Assembly (NCBI RefSeq): GCF_016313185.1
Contig: NZ_CP066218.1
Location: forward strand, 124,001-188,000
DNA: 64,000 bases
Direction of reading: 5' to 3'
From: Mycolicibacterium baixiangningiae
GTDB taxonomy: Bacteria; Actinomycetota; Actinomycetes; Mycobacteriales; Mycobacteriaceae
Positions within the stretch are counted from its first letter, which is position 1; each line of letters opens with the position of its first letter. The notes under the pieces are model-generated. The model did not search any database. It worked only from the letters and a program-made list of their open reading frames with translations, and was not told the origin of the DNA. The position numbers and the translations under genes are program-made. Of the stretch, positions 27,619 to 35,708 are shown in pieces.

Positions 27619-28485
27619 ATGCCAGGAGTGCAGGATCGCGTCGTCGTCGTCACCGGAGCAGGCGGAGGGCTGGGGCGCGAGTACGCGCTGATGCTGGCCC
27701 GCGAAGGCGCCAGTGTGGTGGTCAACGACCTCGGCGGCGCGCGTGACGGCACCGGCGCCGGCTCGGCGATGGCCGACCAGGTGGTCAACGACATCAAGGA
27801 TGCGGGCGGCCGGGCGGTCGCCAACTACGACTCGGTCGCCGAACCCGAAGGCGCGGCGAACATCATCAAGACCGCGATCGACGAGTTCGGCAAGGTCGAC
27901 GGCGTCGTCAGCAACGCGGGCATCCTGCGCGACGGCACCTTCCACAAGATGACGTACGAGAACTGGGACGCCGTCCTCAAGGTCCACCTGTACGGCGGCT
28001 TCAACGTCATCCGCGCCGCGTGGCCGCACTTCCGCGAGCAGAGCTTCGGCCGTGTCGTGGTCGCCACCTCGACCAGCGGGCTGTTCGGCAACTTCGGCCA
28101 GGCCAACTACGGCGCCGCCAAACTCGGCCTCGTCGGCCTGATCAACACGCTCGCCCAGGAGGGCGCGAAGTACAACATCAAGACCAACGCGGTCGCGCCG
28201 ATCGCGGCGACCCGGATGACGCAGGACATCCTGCCGCCGGAGGTCTTCGAGAAGCTGACCCCGGAATACGTGGCGCCGATCGTGGCCTACCTGATGACCG
28301 AGGAACTCTCCGACACCGATTCGGTGTTCATCGTCGGCGGCGGAAAGGTGCAGCGCACCGCGCTGTTCCAGAACGACGGTGTGACGTTCACCGAAGGGGT
28401 GCCGACCCTCGACGACGTCGCCGCCAAGTGGGGCGAGATCACCGACCTGTCGGCCGCGCAGCAGGCCAGTTTCAAGCTCGGATGA
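27619..28485 (+). CDS. Short-chain dehydrogenase (Rv0148-like, 17-beta-HSD4/MFE-like)
   Basis: 288 residues with the NAD-binding TGAGGGLG (about residues 12-19), catalytic Ser in VATSTSGLFGNFGQ, YGAAK, and the NDLGGARDGTG insertion typical of peroxisomal multifunctional-enzyme-like SDRs that act on 3-hydroxyacyl-CoA. AAAGGAAA lies before the ATG. Its TGA overlaps the next gene's ATG. A role in lipid or steroid side-chain oxidation is likely but the substrate is unknown. Confidence 0.92.
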   Translation: MPGVQDRVVVVTGAGGGLGREYALMLAREGASVVVNDLGGARDGTGAGSAMADQVVNDIKDAGGRAVANYDSVAEPEGAANIIKTAIDEFGKVDGVVSNAGILRDGTFHKMTYENWDAVLKVHLYGGFNVIRAAWPHFREQSFGRVVVATSTSGLFGNFGQANYGAAKLGLVGLINTLAQEGAKYNIKTNAVAPIAATRMTQDILPPEVFEKLTPEYVAPIVAYLMTEELSDTDSVFIVGGGKVQRTALFQNDGVTFTEGVPTLDDVAAKWGEITDLSAAQQASFKLG

Positions 28486-29444
28486 AAGCGCTTCTCGCGC
28501 AGGAGCTTTCGGGGCCCTCCGGCCTGGTGTACACCGACGTCGATGATCCCGTCGCGGGTGAAGCGGTGGTCATCGACGTCGGTGCGGCCGGTGTGTGCTT
28601 CCCGGACCTGCTGCTGCTGCGCGGCGAGTACCAGCTGAAGCTGGACCCGCCGTTCATTCCGGGCATGGAGGTGGCCGGCGTCGTCCGGTCCGCCCCCGAG
28701 GATTCGGAGTTCACTGCGGGGCAGCGGGTTTCGGCATTCACCATGCTGGGCGGGTACGCCGAGCAGGTGGCCGTTGCGCCCGACGGCGTGGTGCCGACCC
28801 CCGCCGGCGTCGACGATGCGTCGGCCGCCGCGCTGCTGGGCAACTACTACACGATGTACTTCGCGCTGGCCCGCCGCGGTGCGCTGCGCCCGGGCGAGAC
28901 GGTACTGGTGCTTGGCTCGGCCGGCGGTGTCGGCACGGCCGCGGTGCAGATCGCCAAGGCGATGGGGGCGCGCGTCGTCGCGATGGTGCACCGGCCGCAG
29001 GCGGTCGAATTCGTCGAATCACTGGGCGCCGACGTGGTGCTGCCCCTGACCGACGGCTGGCTGCAGGCGGTGAAGGATGCGACCGGCGGCCGCGGCGTCG
29101 ACCTCGTCGTCGACCCGGTGGGCGGGGAGGCGTTCGACGACGCGGTGCGGGCGCTGGCGACCGAAGGGCGGCTGCTCGTCATCGGTTTCGCCGCGGGCGG
29201 GATCCCGACGGTGAAGGTGAATCGGCTGCTGCTGCGCAACGTCTCGATCGTCGGCGTCGGGTGGGGTGAGTTCGTCAACCGCACGCCCGGCGCCCAGTCG
29301 GTGTTCGGGTTCGGGCTGTCCAAACTGGTCGAAGCGGGTCTGCGCCCGCCGCCGCCGGTGCGGTACCCGCTGGCCGAGGGGCGGGCGGCGCTGCAGGCAC
29401 TCGCCGACGGTGAGATCAAGGGAAAGCTGGTCCTAGTACCGTGA
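28482..29444 (+). CDS. NADPH:quinone oxidoreductase, zinc-free MDR type (Rv0149-like)
   Basis: 320 residues with the cofactor loop VLVLGSAGGVGTAAVQIAKAMGA, no zinc ligands, and DLVVDPVGGEAFDDAVRAL, matching the quinone oxidoreductase / enoyl reductase branch of medium-chain dehydrogenases. Start and stop codons overlap those of both neighbours by 4 nt, so it is tightly coupled with the SDR and HAD genes. Physiological acceptor unknown. Confidence 0.92.
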   Translation: MKALLAQELSGPSGLVYTDVDDPVAGEAVVIDVGAAGVCFPDLLLLRGEYQLKLDPPFIPGMEVAGVVRSAPEDSEFTAGQRVSAFTMLGGYAEQVAVAPDGVVPTPAGVDDASAAALLGNYYTMYFALARRGALRPGETVLVLGSAGGVGTAAVQIAKAMGARVVAMVHRPQAVEFVESLGADVVLPLTDGWLQAVKDATGGRGVDLVVDPVGGEAFDDAVRALATEGRLLVIGFAAGGIPTVKVNRLLLRNVSIVGVGWGEFVNRTPGAQSVFGFGLSKLVEAGLRPPPPVRYPLAEGRAALQALADGEIKGKLVLVP

Positions 29445-30142
29445 CGATCCGCGCGCTGGCATTCGACGTCTTCGGGACCGTCGTCGACTGGCGGTCCAGC
29501 GTCATCGCCGAACTCGAGCAGTTCGGGGCGCGCCACGGTGTGTCCGCCGACTGGCCGGGGTTCGCCGACGCGTGGCGGGCCGGATACGCGCCCGCGATGG
29601 ACCGGGTCCGCCGCGGTGAGATGCCGTGGACCAAGATCGACGATCTGCACCGGATGATCCTCGTCGAACTGCTTGCGGCACAGCGGATCTCGGTCAGTGA
29701 CGAGGACGTCGACGAGCTCAACCGGGCGTGGCACCGGCTGGACCCGTGGCCGGACAGCGTCGCGGGCCTCACCCGGCTCAAGCGGCGCTACGTCATCACC
29801 ACGCTGTCCAACGGCAACGTGTCGTTGCTGACGAACATGGCCAAACACGCCGGGCTGCCCTGGGACTGCGTGATCTCGGCCGAACTGTTCGGCCATTACA
29901 AACCGGATCCCGAGGCGTACCTCGGCTGTGCGGGACTGCTCGACGTCGCGCCCGGCGAGCTGATGCTCGTCGCCGCCCATCCGTCGGATCTGCGTGCCGC
30001 GCGGGATGCGGGACTTCGCACCGGCTATGTGGCGCGGCCCTCAGAGCACGGGCCCGGGCAGGAGTTGCCGACGGTGCGCGACGACGAGTTCGACCTCGTC
30101 GCGTCGGACTTCGGTGACCTCGCCGACCAACTGGGTGCGTAG
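29441..30142 (+). CDS. HAD-superfamily hydrolase, haloacid dehalogenase type II
   Basis: 233 residues. The nucleophile motif AFDVFGTVVDWR (Asp near residue 8), the Ser/Asn motif TTLSNGNVSLL and the Lys motif FGHYKPDPEAYLGC match 2-haloacid dehalogenase type II proteins. The GTG start shares bases with the preceding TGA. Dehalogenase activity on 2-haloacids is inferred from family only; many members act on other substrates. Confidence 0.9.
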   Translation: MTIRALAFDVFGTVVDWRSSVIAELEQFGARHGVSADWPGFADAWRAGYAPAMDRVRRGEMPWTKIDDLHRMILVELLAAQRISVSDEDVDELNRAWHRLDPWPDSVAGLTRLKRRYVITTLSNGNVSLLTNMAKHAGLPWDCVISAELFGHYKPDPEAYLGCAGLLDVAPGELMLVAAHPSDLRAARDAGLRTGYVARPSEHGPGQELPTVRDDEFDLVASDFGDLADQLGA

Positions 30143-30151
30143 CGTGGAAAC

Positions 30152-30874
30152 GTGACCGATAGTGCGAACGAAGCGCTGCGACGGGCGCTGGACCTGCTCA
30201 CCGATCCGCCCGACGACCCCGACGTCGGCAACGGCTACCTCGACCTGCTCACGGCGGACACGGGCACGCCGAAGAACACCGGCTTCATCCAGAAGGCATG
30301 GGCATCGCCCGTCGGATCCATGTTGTACGACCATGCCCAGCTGCTGAACCGCCGGCTGATCGCGGCCTCGCGGCCGCCGATCGACTGGCTGCGCATCCCG
30401 GCCGGTGGGACTGCTCTCGACGTCGGCTGCGGCCCCGGCAACATCACCGCGGCGCTGGCCCGCGCCGCGGGTCCGGACGGCCTGGCGCTGGGCGTCGACA
30501 TCTCCGAGCCGATGCTGGCTCGCGCGGTGCGTGCCGAGGCCGGCCCGCAGGTCGGTTTCCTGCGCGCCGATGCACAGCGGTTGCCGTTCCGCGACGAGAC
30601 CTTCGACGCGGCAACCTCACTGGCGGTGTTCCAACTGATTCCGGATCCGGTTGCGGCACTGTCGGAAATGGTGCGAGTGCTTCGTCCGGGCCGTCGCATC
30701 GCCATCATGGTGCCCACCCCGGGGCCGGCGAAGTCGCTGGAGATCCTGACCCGCGGGGGAGCGCGGTGGTTCACCGAGGACGAGCTCGGCGACATGTTCG
30801 AATCGCTCGGGCTGACCGGCGTCCGGACCACCACCAACGGTTTCCTCCACTGGGTGCGCGGACAACGCCCGTGA
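30152..30874 (+). CDS. Class I SAM-dependent methyltransferase (Methyltransf_11 type)
   Basis: 240 residues. Motif I ALDVGCGPGNITAALARA (about residues 88-105), GVDISEPML, and motif IV-like FDAATSLAVFQLIPDP are followed by MVRVLRPGRRIAIMVP. The GTG start lies 9 nt after the HAD gene, and the stop overlaps the DUF456 gene. Substrate unknown. Confidence 0.88.
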   Translation: MTDSANEALRRALDLLTDPPDDPDVGNGYLDLLTADTGTPKNTGFIQKAWASPVGSMLYDHAQLLNRRLIAASRPPIDWLRIPAGGTALDVGCGPGNITAALARAAGPDGLALGVDISEPMLARAVRAEAGPQVGFLRADAQRLPFRDETFDAATSLAVFQLIPDPVAALSEMVRVLRPGRRIAIMVPTPGPAKSLEILTRGGARWFTEDELGDMFESLGLTGVRTTTNGFLHWVRGQRP

Positions 30875-31356
30875 GCGCCGGTGGCATTCTCCTGGTCGCC
30901 CTGGCGATCGCCGTCGGCATGGTGGGCATCGTGGTGCCCCTGCTGCCCGGCACCCTGCTGGTGTTCGGCGCGATCGCGGTGTGGGCGCTCGTCGAGCACA
31001 ACGCCGCCGCCTGGGTGACGCTCGGTGTCGTCACCGCGCTCCTCGGGGCGTCACTGCTGATCAAGTACCTGTGGCCGATGCGCCGGATGCGCGCGGCCGA
31101 TGTCCGCACCATGAGCCTGGTCGTCGGTGGTGTGCTGGGGGTGATCGGATTCTTCGTGATCCCGGTGCTCGGCCTGGTGATCGGCTTCGTCGGCGGGGTG
31201 TACCTGGCCGAGCTCGGCGTCCGCCACGACCAGCGGGTGGCGTGGGCGTCGACGGTGCACGCGGTCAAGGGCGTCGCGCTCTCGATGGGTGTCGAGCTGG
31301 CCGGGGCGCTGCTCGCGACGGTCGCGTGGGTGTTCGGGGTGTACGCGACGCAGTAG
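30871..31356 (+). CDS. DUF456 membrane protein
   Basis: 161 residues with four to five membrane segments and the DUF456 pattern: VGIVVPLLPGTLLVFGAI at the N-terminus and GVIGFFVIPVLGLVIGFVGG in the middle. Function unknown. It is the last gene of the coupled run, and the first copy of a palindromic repeat follows its stop. Confidence 0.85.
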   Translation: MSAGGILLVALAIAVGMVGIVVPLLPGTLLVFGAIAVWALVEHNAAAWVTLGVVTALLGASLLIKYLWPMRRMRAADVRTMSLVVGGVLGVIGFFVIPVLGLVIGFVGGVYLAELGVRHDQRVAWASTVHAVKGVALSMGVELAGALLATVAWVFGVYATQ

Positions 31357-31411
31357 CTTGCGTAACGCTGTGGCGAAAATCCGCACTGGGGAGCGCCGTG
31401 GCGTTACGAAG
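31357..31411. repeat. Palindromic repeat, copy A, left of the DUF559 gene
   Basis: A 55-bp element with arms CGTAACGC (31361-31368) and GCGTTACG (31401-31408) and an internal GTGGCG in both halves. About 84% identical over its length to copy B at 32286-32341. The right arm covers the stop codon of the DUF559 gene. Confidence 0.7.
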
Positions 31412-32252
31412 CTGCAGGCGTCCGCTGGTCCCACGCGGCCGACAGCCGTCGAATCACGGTCGCCTCAGTGTCGGCCGCCGTGATGCGGAGGACGGCCCAC
31501 CCCTGTTCGAGCAACTCGTCCATCCGGCGGATGTCCTTGTCGAACACGGCGCGGCTCATCCGGTGATGCTTGCCCTCGTATTCGACGGCGATCCGGAGAT
31601 CCCGCCAGCCGAGGTCTACCACGCCGATCAGAACGCCGTACTCGTTGAAGACTGGTACCTGCGTTTCCGGACGGGGGAATCCAGCGCGCACGATGGCGAG
31701 CCGCAGCCACGTCTCTCGAGGTGATTCCGCGCCAGGGTCGACGAGAGCGATGGCCTCACGGGCACGCCTCATACCGTGGCGCCCGGGCCGATGTGTCGCG
31801 GCCGCGATCTCGTCGACCCGGAGCCGCGTCGCGCCGGCCAGCGCATCGATGGCCGCCACCGCCGTATCCACCGGATACCGGCGGGCCAGGTCGACAGCCG
31901 TACGCAGCGGCGTCGTGACCTGCATACCGTCGACAATGCAGACTTCGTCATCGTCGATGAGGTCTGCCCATACCTCGATCCCGCGGGCCCGGCGCCTGTT
32001 CGTGTCGATGACGGTCGCCGGCCGACCGGGATCGACCCAACGTGCACCGTGCAGTGCTGCGGCACTGAAGCCGGCGAGGACACCGTGGCCCCGGGTCCGC
32101 AACCACGCCGCCTTCGCGCGGACTTCAGCGGTGAGCTCGGCATCTCTGGCGAGGTAGACGTCGTGATGGACAGCGACGTAACGCGTGCGCAGCGCGTGGC
32201 GGCTGAGCGTGCCGCCAGCCAGGGCCGCGCTGCCGAGGAACGGCTCGGACAT
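31404..32252 (-). CDS. AbiEi-type N-terminal domain fused to DUF559 endonuclease-like domain
   Basis: 282 residues. The N-terminal part (LSRHALRTRYVAVHHDVYLA, then GVLAGFSAAALHGARWV) resembles the AbiEi antitoxin-like winged-helix domain. The C-terminal part is DUF559, a Vsr/PD-(D/E)XK-like fold, with Glu180 (SPRETWLRL), Asp213 (VVDLGW) and Glu224/Glu226/Lys228 (VEYEGKHH), all in place for a catalytic site. Mycobacteria carry many paralogues of unknown role. The gene is bracketed by two copies of a 55-56-bp palindromic repeat and lies opposite in strand to the run upstream. Confidence 0.85.
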   Translation of the reverse strand: MSEPFLGSAALAGGTLSRHALRTRYVAVHHDVYLARDAELTAEVRAKAAWLRTRGHGVLAGFSAAALHGARWVDPGRPATVIDTNRRRARGIEVWADLIDDDEVCIVDGMQVTTPLRTAVDLARRYPVDTAVAAIDALAGATRLRVDEIAAATHRPGRHGMRRAREAIALVDPGAESPRETWLRLAIVRAGFPRPETQVPVFNEYGVLIGVVDLGWRDLRIAVEYEGKHHRMSRAVFDKDIRRMDELLEQGWAVLRITAADTEATVIRRLSAAWDQRTPAAS

Positions 32253-32285
32253 GGCAGAAGCATGCCGACGGGGACCGACATCCCC

Positions 32286-32341
32286 ATTGCGTAACGCCGT
32301 GGCGGAAACCCGCGCTCCGGAGCGCCGTGGCGTTACGCAAT
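32286..32341. repeat. Palindromic repeat, copy B, right of the DUF559 gene
   Basis: A 56-bp element with perfect 12-bp arms ATTGCGTAACGC (32286-32297) and GCGTTACGCAAT (32330-32341). It shares about 84% identity with copy A and touches the stop codon of ptpB. The gap 32253-32340 contains little else. Confidence 0.75.
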
Positions 32342-33141
32342 CAGCCGCGCAGGGCGGACCGCAGGCGGGTCAGCTCGTCGGGCGTGACACGCGCGGCGGT
32401 CAGATACCCGTCGACCGAGCCGAACTCGTCGACGATGGTGCGGCGTGCCGCGTCGAGATACTCCTCGCGCACACCGAGCACCGACTCCGTCAACCGCGCT
32501 TCGGCCAGCTCCAACACCTCCGGCGCCTCCGCGGCCCGTTCACGCACGGTGGCCAGGATGCTCTCCCGAAGCTGCGGTACGGCGTCGTTGCTGCGCAGAT
32601 AGTCGGCCATGATTGCGTCGCGGTCCACCCCGGCGGCCTCCAGCACGACCGCGATCGTGAAACCGGTGCGGTCCTTGCCCGCGAAGCAGTGTGCCAGCAC
32701 CTGACGCTCCGACCCCAGCAGCGTCACCACCCGGTGCACGGCGCGCTGCGCCAGCGGGGCGCTCGCGATGCGGGTGTACTCCTCGGTCATGTACCGCGCG
32801 GCGGCGGCGCTGACCGACTCGTCGTCGGGTTTCTCCGTCATCATCCGCTGGAACGCGTACTCGTGCGGGGCTTCCCCGTCCGAGGCGACGGTCTCGATGA
32901 ACGGCAGATGGTGGATCGCCACGCCGGCGGGCACCAGCCCGGGTCCGTGCCGCTCGAGTTCGCGCAGCGTGCGCAGATCGGCGACGTCGGTGACGCCGAA
33001 CCCGGTCAGTGCGGCGCGGCCGTCGTCGTCGAGCCGGGACAGCTCACTGGCCCGGAAGAACCGGCCGGGGGCGATACCGGTCTGCTCCGAGACATCGCGA
33101 AAGTTCCACGCCCCGGACAGTTCTCCACCGGCTGACGCCAC
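32341..33141 (-). CDS. ptpB: Protein tyrosine/phosphoinositide phosphatase PtpB-like
   Basis: 266 residues resembling Rv0153c: ELSGAWNFRDV, FRASELSRLDDDGRAAL and the P-loop HCFAGKDRTG with catalytic Cys152 and Arg158. PtpB of M. tuberculosis dephosphorylates phosphotyrosine and phosphoinositides and is secreted without a classical signal; no signal peptide is visible here either. The GTG at 33141 shares a base with the fadE2 TAG, the same fadE2-ptpB pairing as in M. tuberculosis. In an environmental species the target is not known. Confidence 0.92.
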   Translation of the reverse strand: MASAGGELSGAWNFRDVSEQTGIAPGRFFRASELSRLDDDGRAALTGFGVTDVADLRTLRELERHGPGLVPAGVAIHHLPFIETVASDGEAPHEYAFQRMMTEKPDDESVSAAAARYMTEEYTRIASAPLAQRAVHRVVTLLGSERQVLAHCFAGKDRTGFTIAVVLEAAGVDRDAIMADYLRSNDAVPQLRESILATVRERAAEAPEVLELAEARLTESVLGVREEYLDAARRTIVDEFGSVDGYLTAARVTPDELTRLRSALRG

Positions 33142-34367
33142 TAGCGGGTCACCGCTGCCACGAAGGGCGACTTCTCCCGGCCCAGTTCCGCACGCGCAAT
33201 CGTGCGCATGTGCACCTCGTCGGGCCCGTCGAACAACCGCATCGCGCGGTGCCAGGCGTAGAGCCGGGCCAGCGGGAAATCGTCGGACACCCCGGCCCCA
33301 CCGTGCACCTGGATCGCGCGGTCGATGACGTCGCACGCCACCTGGGGCGCGACGGCCTTGATCTGGGAGACCAGCACGTGGGCGGCTTTGTTGCCCTGCT
33401 GGTCGATGGTCCACGCCGCCTTGTGGCACAGCAGCCGCGCCTGGTCGATCTCGTTGCGGGACTTGGCGATCGCCTCACGCACCACACCCTGCTCGGCCAA
33501 CGGCTTACCGAAGGCCACCCGCTTCTGCACGCGATCGACCATCAGCGCCAGCGCCCGCTCCGCGGCACCGAGTGCACGCATGCAGTGGTGGATGCGACCC
33601 GGGCCCAGCCGGGCCTGTGCGATCGCGAAACCGCTGCCCTCCTCGTGGAGCAGATTCTCGACGGGCACCCGCACGTTGTCGAACACGATCTCGCAGTGAC
33701 CGTGCTGGTCCTGCCAGCCGAACACCGGCAGTGAACGCTGGATGTCGATCCCCGGGGTGTCGGCGGGCACCAGGATCATCGACTGCTGCTGATGGCTGGC
33801 CGCGTCCGGGTTGGTGCGGCCCATCACGATCAGGAGCTTGCAGCGCGGATCGGCGGCGCCGGTGATCCACCACTTGCGGCCGTTGATGACGTAGTCGGAG
33901 CCGTCGCGCAGCATCGTCGTCTCGATGTTGCGGGCATCGCTGGAGGCCACCGCAGGTTCGGTCATGGCGAATGCACTGCGGATGTCACCGTTGAGCAGCG
34001 GTTCGAGCCACTGCGCGCGCTGCTCCTGGGTGGCGAACAGGTGCAGAGTCTCCATGTTGCCGGTGTCGGGGGCGGCGCAGTTGATCACCTCCGGGGCGAT
34101 CTCCATGCTCCACCCGGACAGTTCGGCCAGCTGCGCGTACTCCAGGTTGGACAGTCCGGAGAGCGACGGCAGGAACAGGTTCCACAGCCCGCGTTCCTTG
34201 GCCAGCTTCTTGAGGTCCTCGACGACCGGCGGGACGGTGTGGTCCTTCGGCCCGGCCTCCTCGCGGTAACGGTGGTAGTCCGCTTCGGCGGGGAACACGT
34301 ACTCGACCATGAAATCGGTGAGTCGCTGGTGGTAGTCCTGCGCCTTTGCCGACATCGCGAAGTCCAT
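33141..34367 (-). CDS. fadE2: Acyl-CoA dehydrogenase FadE2-like
   Basis: 408 residues of the ACAD10/11-like branch. FAMTEPAVASSDARNIET and GRKWWITGAADPRCKLLIVM lie around the FAD/substrate region, then VFDNVRVPVENLL, RVAFGKPLAEQGVV and YAWHRAMRLFDGPDEVHM near the C-terminus. It oxidises an acyl-CoA to the enoyl-CoA with electron transfer to ETF. It lies immediately upstream of ptpB, as Rv0154c-Rv0153c. Confidence 0.92.
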   Translation of the reverse strand: MDFAMSAKAQDYHQRLTDFMVEYVFPAEADYHRYREEAGPKDHTVPPVVEDLKKLAKERGLWNLFLPSLSGLSNLEYAQLAELSGWSMEIAPEVINCAAPDTGNMETLHLFATQEQRAQWLEPLLNGDIRSAFAMTEPAVASSDARNIETTMLRDGSDYVINGRKWWITGAADPRCKLLIVMGRTNPDAASHQQQSMILVPADTPGIDIQRSLPVFGWQDQHGHCEIVFDNVRVPVENLLHEEGSGFAIAQARLGPGRIHHCMRALGAAERALALMVDRVQKRVAFGKPLAEQGVVREAIAKSRNEIDQARLLCHKAAWTIDQQGNKAAHVLVSQIKAVAPQVACDVIDRAIQVHGGAGVSDDFPLARLYAWHRAMRLFDGPDEVHMRTIARAELGREKSPFVAAVTR

Positions 34368-34384
34368 GCCGCCACGATAGGACG

Positions 34385-34462
34385 ATGGATCCACACACCC
34401 TCCGCCGGGCCACCGCTGCCGACGTCACCGCCATCGCAGCCATCTCCCGCGAGCAGACATGA
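34385..34462 (+). pseudogene. Truncated N-terminus of a GNAT acetyltransferase
   Basis: The ATG at 34385 starts 25 codons, MDPHTLRRATAADVTAIAAI, the classic first beta-strand and helix of GNAT acetyltransferases. Within SREQT it runs into the palindromic element at 34449-34508 and stops. The remainder of the gene is gone, and the next gene lies on the other strand. A remnant, probably truncated by the repeat or a linked deletion. Confidence 0.55.
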
Positions 34463-34508
34463 AATCGCACGTTTTGGCCCCTGATCGTGCGAGTCTGCGT
34501 CTGCTCGC
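34449..34508. repeat. Palindromic element at the GNAT remnant
   Basis: Outer arms GCGAGCAGAC (34449-34458) and GTCTGCTCGC (34499-34508) and inner arms TCGCACG (34465-34471) and CGTGCGA (34486-34492) form an interrupted inverted repeat. Sequence unrelated to the other palindromes in the window. I recall similar GAGCAGAC/TCGCACG intergenic motifs in other mycobacteria, but could not check. Confidence 0.65.
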
Positions 34509-34523
34509 GCCGGGGAAGGCGCC

Positions 34524-35666
34524 TCAGCGGGCCGTCAACGACCGCGAGATGACCAGCCGCTGAATCTGATTGGTGCCCTCGAAGATCTGGGTGATCTTCG
34601 CCTCCCGCATGTAGCGCTCGACGCGGAAGTCGCGGGTGTACCCGACGCCGCCCAACACCTGCACCGCATCGGTCGTCACCTTCATGGCCGCGTCGGTGGC
34701 GATCAGCTTCGCCACGCTGGCCTGCGTCGAATACGGCAGGCCTCGATCACGTCGACACGCGGCGTCCAGATACGTGGCGCGGGCGCTGACCACCGCGGCC
34801 GCCATATCGGCCAGCAGGAACCCCAGCCCCTGGTGGTCGATGATCTTGCGGCCGAACGTCGTTCGCTCGTTGGCGTACGCCGTGGCCTCGTCGAGTGCGG
34901 CCTGCGCCAGACCGACGGCCACCGCCGCGATGCCGAGACGCCCGGAGTCCAGGGCGGAGAACGCGATCTGCAGACCCTGGCCGTCGGCGCCGATGCGCCG
35001 GTCGGCGTCGACGGGCGCGCGGTCATAGTACGCCGACGTCGTCGGCACGGCGTGCAGGCCCATCTTCTCCTCCGGCTTACCGAACGACAGCCCCGGTTGG
35101 TCGCCGGGGATCAGGAAACAGCTGATGCCGCGAGACCCCTCGCCCGTGCGCGCGAACAGAGTGTAGAAGTCGGCGAGGCCGCCGTGGGTGATCCACGACT
35201 TCTCGCCGGTGATGACGTAGCCGTCGTCGGAAGGCTGTGCGGCACAACGCAATGCCGCCGCATCCGAGCCCGCCTGGGGCTCCGACAGGCTGTAGGCGCC
35301 GATCTGCGAGCCCGACAGCATGCCGGGTAGCCACCGCTGCTTCTGCTCGTCGGTGCCGAAGGCCAGCAGCGGGTGCGACGACAGGCTGTGCACGCTCACG
35401 GCCACGGCGACGGCGGCCCACCGCGCCGCGATCTCCTCGAGCACCTGCAGGTACACCTCGTAGGGCTGACCGCCGCCACCCCACTCCTCGGGCTGCGGCA
35501 GGCTCAGCAACCCCGCCGCACCGAGTTGGGCGAACACGCCGCCGGGGTAGCGCTCCGCCTTCTCGTGCGCATCGACGATCGGGTCGAGCACCTTGTCGCC
35601 GATCTCGCGGGTCAGCGCGATCAGGTCACGCGCCTCGTCGGAGGGCAGCAGACGATCAACCGGCAT
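34524..35666 (-). CDS. Acyl-CoA dehydrogenase (short/medium-chain type)
   Basis: 380 residues with catalytic Glu363 in QIFEGTNQIQRLVISR, AYSLSEPQAGSDAAALRC and EKSWITHGGLADFYTLFART, and the usual C-terminal helix bundle. It matches the short-chain acyl-CoA dehydrogenase branch that catalyses the first step of beta-oxidation. It lies 42 nt downstream of pntB on the same strand. It is separate from fadE2, with only the GNAT remnant and palindrome between them. Confidence 0.92.
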   Translation of the reverse strand: MPVDRLLPSDEARDLIALTREIGDKVLDPIVDAHEKAERYPGGVFAQLGAAGLLSLPQPEEWGGGGQPYEVYLQVLEEIAARWAAVAVAVSVHSLSSHPLLAFGTDEQKQRWLPGMLSGSQIGAYSLSEPQAGSDAAALRCAAQPSDDGYVITGEKSWITHGGLADFYTLFARTGEGSRGISCFLIPGDQPGLSFGKPEEKMGLHAVPTTSAYYDRAPVDADRRIGADGQGLQIAFSALDSGRLGIAAVAVGLAQAALDEATAYANERTTFGRKIIDHQGLGFLLADMAAAVVSARATYLDAACRRDRGLPYSTQASVAKLIATDAAMKVTTDAVQVLGGVGYTRDFRVERYMREAKITQIFEGTNQIQRLVISRSLTAR

Positions 35667-35708
35667 GGTTGCACATCCTAGTTTTCCGCCGAGCAGTCGC
35701 GCAGAGGA

